Source: an uncultured Verrucomicrobiota bacterium (GTDB lineage: Bacteria > Verrucomicrobiota > Verrucomicrobiia > Chthoniobacterales > SZAS-18). Taken from it: a DNA stretch of 9,641 nucleotides. The translations under genes and the position numbers were made by a program. The notes under the pieces are model-generated. The model was not told where the DNA came from. It worked only from the letters and a program-made list of their open reading frames with translations, and made no database searches. Positions 5,906 to 9,641 of the stretch are shown here, one piece after another. The stretch covers positions 6,308-15,948 of the forward strand of contig CALMVM010000162.1 of NCBI GenBank assembly GCA_937873255.1. Direction: 5' to 3'. Within the stretch, counting starts at the first letter, position 1. Every line of letters starts with the position of its first letter.

Positions 5906-7105
5906 ATGAACGCCCACCCGAGGTCGGCTCTCCGCGTGAGAGCCCGCGCTTTCACGCTCGTCGAACTACTGGTCTCGATGGTGGTGCTTGCCATCCTGCT
6001 CGGGCTGCTCGTGCAGATGACGAACGCCACCCAGAAGACGTGGATGTACACCACGGCGAAGGTGGAGCAGTTCCGCGAGGCGCGGGAGGCCTTCGAGGCG
6101 GTCACCCGGCGCTTGAGCCAGGCGACGCTGAACACCTACTGGGATTACCGGTACGCATCGGGAGGAACGACCAACATCCCCACCGGCTACATCCGCCAAT
6201 CGGAACTGCGTTTCATCAGTGGAAACACCAGCGACCTCGGCCTCGGTTCCACCCGGACCCGCCCCACTCATGCCATCTTTTTCCAGGCGCCGCTCGGCTT
6301 GGTCGGACTCGCCAACCAGACCGTTTGCTACCACGGGCTCGACAATTTGATCAACACCTGGGGTTATTGCATCGAATACGGCAGCGACGGCACGACCCGG
6401 CCCCCTTTCCTGGCAAACCTGCCTAACCCGACGCCGGTGCGCAACCGCTTCCGGCTGATCGAATTCACCGAGCCCTCGGAGTCGCTGTCGCTCTACACGC
6501 GCGAGAAAAATCTGAACAATGGCCCCGACCCGGCCGGGACGGGCGGCAACGCCGCTTACACCGACCGGACCTGGTTCACCGATGCCATGGGGCAGCCCGG
6601 TGACCAGTACGAGGCGGACGGCGCGACCCCCCGCCCGGTGCATGTCCTCGCGGAAAACATCGTGGCGCTGGTCCTCCTGCCCAAGTTGACCAAGGAGGAC
6701 CAGACGCCCTCCGGTGGGACGACCACTTACACGGATGCATCCTTATCCCCGACCTATCTCTACGATTCCACACGGACTTCCAACCCGTCCGCCAATGCCT
6801 CCGACCCCGCTCTTAATCCGAAGAATCAACTTCCGGCGCTCGTTCAGGTCACGATGGTCGCCGTGGACGAAGCCTCCTATAACCGGATGTTGGGCAGCAG
6901 CGCCACGACGCCGGATCTGACCTCGAATTCCGGAACCCCGCTTTTCCAGAACGTCGGCGACACCACCAGCGCGGCCAATTCCGGGTATGCCAGCGATCTG
7001 CAAACCTTGCAAAACAACCTGCAAAGCCACGGTCTGACTTACCGCGTCTTCACGACGACCGTGAGCATCAAAGCGGCGAAATGGAGTCGTGACCAGACCA
7101 ATTAA
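5906..7105 (+). CDS. Verru_Chthon cassette protein C (GspJ-like minor pseudopilin)
   Basis: 399 residues. The ATG follows the TAA of B with no gap and there is no visible ribosome site, so translation probably re-initiates. The class III signal is RARA15|FTLVELLVSMVVLAIL with Glu at +5 (E20). The helix continues VEQFREAREAFEAVTRRLSQ, followed by TYWDYRY, similar to GspJ/PilW. Family-typical segments follow: GYCIEYGSDG and RPPFL, FRLIEFTEPSESLSLY, HVLAENIVALVLLPKL, LPALVQVTMVAVDEASYNRM and a final YRVFTTTVSIKAAKWS. These fit Verru_Chthon C (TIGR02599 type). The only two cysteines, C141 and C155, lie close together and could form a disulfide. It is larger than typical GspJ, with a low-complexity Ser/Thr/Asn stretch around residues 270-300. 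The predicted role is a structural pseudopilus tip subunit. Confidence 0.88.
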   Translation: MNAHPRSALRVRARAFTLVELLVSMVVLAILLGLLVQMTNATQKTWMYTTAKVEQFREAREAFEAVTRRLSQATLNTYWDYRYASGGTTNIPTGYIRQSELRFISGNTSDLGLGSTRTRPTHAIFFQAPLGLVGLANQTVCYHGLDNLINTWGYCIEYGSDGTTRPPFLANLPNPTPVRNRFRLIEFTEPSESLSLYTREKNLNNGPDPAGTGGNAAYTDRTWFTDAMGQPGDQYEADGATPRPVHVLAENIVALVLLPKLTKEDQTPSGGTTTYTDASLSPTYLYDSTRTSNPSANASDPALNPKNQLPALVQVTMVAVDEASYNRMLGSSATTPDLTSNSGTPLFQNVGDTTSAANSGYASDLQTLQNNLQSHGLTYRVFTTTVSIKAAKWSRDQTN

Positions 7106-7119
7106 GCCCGTCCGCCCGC

Positions 7120-9641
7120 ATGAATAATCCGCCCCCTCTCTTCGGTTTTCGTCGAAGCTTGCCCTCGCGGCCTGCGTCGCGCGGTGTCGCGCTGGTGCTG
7201 GTGCTGGCGATTCTGTTGTTGATCACCGGGTTCGTCCTGGCGTTTTATTCCAGCGTTTCCTCTGAACTCGTCAGCGCGAAGGGCTATGCGAGCGGCAGTT
7301 CGGGCAGGCAGTTGGCGGACGCGGCGACGCAACTGGCCATCGGCACGATCCGCAAGGCGACCTCCCAGACCTCGCAGTCCGCTAACGCGCCGGGTGCCAA
7401 TGCGAGCGGTACCGACATCGCCTGGGCGTCGCAGCCAGGGATGATCCGTACCTGGGACAGCAACGGCAACGCGCTCACCTGTTACAAGCTGTTTTCGTCC
7501 AACAGTCTGGAGGTGAGCGGCACGTACAATCCGTCGAGCGATGTCGACAAGGACTTCGACAAGAGTCCGGCCATCTTCACGGATTTGAATGCCCCGATCA
7601 CTCTGCCGCAAGACCCGAATGCGGTGGCCGACCCGCTGGACCCGGTGGACCCCTTCCACACGAAGCGTTACCCGATCCTCGACCCGACAACCGCGGGCAC
7701 GCCGAACGCCCCCCTAACTGCGCAGATCAAGGGCTTCACCATCGATCCCAATGAGCGGAATGGTACGACTCCCAACACGTACAGCGCGGCCAACGGCCTC
7801 GCGCCGATGCCGGTGCGTTGGCTCTACGTCTTGCAGGACGGCACGATGACCGCGCCGACCGGCGGGACCACGACCGCGACGTTCTCGACCGCGCCGACGG
7901 CTGCCAATCCCATCGTGGGGCGCATCGCCTACTGGACCGACGACGAGACGTGCAAGGTGAACATCAACACGGCTTCCGAGGGCGTCTACTGGGACGTGCC
8001 GCACATTGCCAGCCAGGAGGATCTCGGGAGATGGAGCGGGAACACCACGTCGCCGACGGTTCCGGGTCTTTCCATCTGCCAGCCGGCCACCGGAGAATAC
8101 CAGAGGTACGCCGGACACCCCGCCACCACCAGCCTCAGTCCCGTCCTCGGCACCTTGATCCCCGCTCTGGGCGCCCCTGATTCCTCGGCGAGGATCACAC
8201 CCACGATTGCCGACACTTACTACCAACCTTTCTACGATCTGGTTCCCCGGGTGACTTACGGCGGGTCGCGGGCCGCTACGAGGATTCCGCGTTCGGCGCT
8301 GACCGTGCAGGAGCAACCACTGATCACCGACAGCGACCGGCTGTTCGCTTCCGTCGACGAATTGATCTTCAAAACGCCCACGCGTGGCACGGTGGACCTT
8401 CCCCGGCGGATCAGTTCCGATCTGGTCAACGATCCGAATGATCCTGTAGGCGCGGCCAGCGTCAAGGCGGCCTTGCAAAGGGCGAGGTTTTTCCTGACGG
8501 CCCACAGCAGTGCGCCGGAGGTGACGATGTTCAACACGCCGCGTGTGTCGATGTGGCCCGTCTGGGCGAACGACAGCGCGCGAACGGTGCTGGACGGCAC
8601 GCTGGCCTTCTGCGCGAATTTGAAGACGAACCAGACAGATAGTCACTATTACTTCACGCGCACCAACTCGCGCAGTACGACGGAAGATTTCTCAGATCCG
8701 CGTAACGCGAGGAATGTCACCCTGTACGATTACCTGCACAGGTTGATGTTCACGTCGATCCCGGGTTTCGGCGGGAGCTTCAGGACATCTTTCCAAGACG
8801 CGGACGGAGATGATTCCTCACAGGTGCTCACGAGCATCTACGATTACATTCGCTGCATCAACATGTTCGACCGGACTTCCGGGGCCACGTCCTACACGCA
8901 GCCCGTGCGGATCGGTCCCAACACCAGCACTTGGGGCGGAGGCGAAGTCCTGCCTATCCAGATCAACCGGAATGGCACGACGACCCAGGGGTTTGGACGT
9001 TTCGGGACGCTCAGCGGCATGGACATCGTCTTCAGCGCGATCCCCGTGGATCCCGATCCAAGCAAACCGGGCTTCGCCGTGACGGCAAAGGTGCAGGCGA
9101 TGCTGGTGCCGACGTTTTTCTCTCCCATGCAGGGATTGCCGGGCATGTTCCCGCGCGTCTACTACACGATCATGGGCCAGAAGAATTTCACGATCAACGG
9201 CAAGAAGATCTTTTTCCAAACCGGTTCGACCGCGGACGGGTCGGAGGGGACGAACTGGATCGCGAATGCTCCCGTCCAGCAAAACGTCGGGCGCGGACTG
9301 GGAAGCATGCTTTCACCACGCGCGAGCCTGGGGAGGTTCGGTCCATTCGTCAGCCCTTTCATGAAGGCTCTCCAACCGGGAGCGAGCATCGCCCCTCCGT
9401 TCCCCAGCAACAACGCCCCTCCGTCGCTCGCCACGAACCCTCCCACGGTCCCCGGGTCATCCGGCTATTATCCTTTCGTCTCGGTCAGCGCCGATGACGG
9501 TACCCCGAACATCCCCCTGGCGGACTCGCCGCCTGCCTCGCAACCTGCCAGCATGTCCTTCGTGGGGGGCGATCTGACAGTGAATTTGTACTCCGCCGAC
9601 ACCTATCCCGGCACGCTGTTGCAGACCTTCCAGATGGCAAT
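7120..9641 (+). CDS. Verru_Chthon cassette protein A (large GspK-like tip protein, 3' partial)
   Basis: ATG 7120 lies 14 bases after the stop of C. The frame stays open to the window end, giving 840 complete codons. No upstream in-frame start is near and no clear ribosome site is seen. The N-terminus is prepilin-like: a basic leader ending Ser-Arg-Gly22, then VALVLVLAILLLITGFVLAF. Position +5 is Leu27, not Glu, as in GspK/PilX. Residues 267-288 read GRIAYWTDDETCKVNINTAS, resembling the DE-x-x-K-x-N-x-N motif of GspK. Other segments I associate with Verru_Chthon A (TIGR02600 type) are GHPATTSLSPVLG (332-344), ITDSDRLFASVDELIF, YYFTRTNSRSTTEDF (from 510), SIPGFGG, YDYIRCINMFDRT (from about 574) and GFGRFGTLSGMDIVFSA (from 624). 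A Pro/Ser/Asn-rich linker lies near residues 747-790. Known relatives exceed about 1000 residues. It probably caps the pseudopilus. Function is unproven. Confidence 0.87.
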   Translation, partial: MNNPPPLFGFRRSLPSRPASRGVALVLVLAILLLITGFVLAFYSSVSSELVSAKGYASGSSGRQLADAATQLAIGTIRKATSQTSQSANAPGANASGTDIAWASQPGMIRTWDSNGNALTCYKLFSSNSLEVSGTYNPSSDVDKDFDKSPAIFTDLNAPITLPQDPNAVADPLDPVDPFHTKRYPILDPTTAGTPNAPLTAQIKGFTIDPNERNGTTPNTYSAANGLAPMPVRWLYVLQDGTMTAPTGGTTTATFSTAPTAANPIVGRIAYWTDDETCKVNINTASEGVYWDVPHIASQEDLGRWSGNTTSPTVPGLSICQPATGEYQRYAGHPATTSLSPVLGTLIPALGAPDSSARITPTIADTYYQPFYDLVPRVTYGGSRAATRIPRSALTVQEQPLITDSDRLFASVDELIFKTPTRGTVDLPRRISSDLVNDPNDPVGAASVKAALQRARFFLTAHSSAPEVTMFNTPRVSMWPVWANDSARTVLDGTLAFCANLKTNQTDSHYYFTRTNSRSTTEDFSDPRNARNVTLYDYLHRLMFTSIPGFGGSFRTSFQDADGDDSSQVLTSIYDYIRCINMFDRTSGATSYTQPVRIGPNTSTWGGGEVLPIQINRNGTTTQGFGRFGTLSGMDIVFSAIPVDPDPSKPGFAVTAKVQAMLVPTFFSPMQGLPGMFPRVYYTIMGQKNFTINGKKIFFQTGSTADGSEGTNWIANAPVQQNVGRGLGSMLSPRASLGRFGPFVSPFMKALQPGASIAPPFPSNNAPPSLATNPPTVPGSSGYYPFVSVSADDGTPNIPLADSPPASQPASMSFVGGDLTVNLYSADTYPGTLLQTFQMA

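Noticed and set aside
7714..8646. Long minus-strand open frame (310 codons) opposite protein A
   Set aside because: It is rich in Arg, Gly and His with no recognisable motif, and lies opposite a well-supported gene in GC-rich DNA. It is a shadow frame.

Overview
The window looks like Verrucomicrobiota DNA (relatives of Opitutus, Chthoniobacter or Verrucomicrobium). The reasons are its high GC, a giant beta-strand-repeat protein ending in a PEP-CTERM tail, and four consecutive genes that fit the Verru_Chthon cassette protein families D, B, C and A. All genes lie on the plus strand. Family names come from recognising sequence motifs, not from a search.

Region 1 (1-4359) is the 3' part of a very large surface-protein gene that begins before the window. 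It encodes at least 1452 residues rich in Gly, Thr, Asn and Ala, with autotransporter-associated beta-strand repeats (PATR), several other repeat modules and a C-terminal Pro-Glu-Pro, hydrophobic segment, poly-Arg sorting tail. There is no autotransporter beta-barrel.

Region 2 (4360-4623) is a 264-base intergenic gap. Its last ~70 bases are clearly AT-rich and contain a perfect 6+1+6 inverted repeat, so the cassette promoter or operator probably lies here.

Region 3 (4624-9641, running off the end) is a tight four-gene operon, D-B-C-A. D, B and C are small proteins with class III (prepilin) signal peptides, Ala at -1 and Glu at +5. A is very large, with a prepilin-like N-terminus that has Gly at -1 but lacks Glu at +5. 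The gene order and protein features are collinear with the minor pseudopilins GspH-GspI-GspJ-GspK (FimU-PilV-PilW-PilX in type IV pili). I infer that the cassette encodes a pseudopilus tip complex with an oversized GspK-like cap, assembled by secretion machinery encoded elsewhere. It may serve the neighbouring giant surface protein. That partnership is a hypothesis based on adjacency only.
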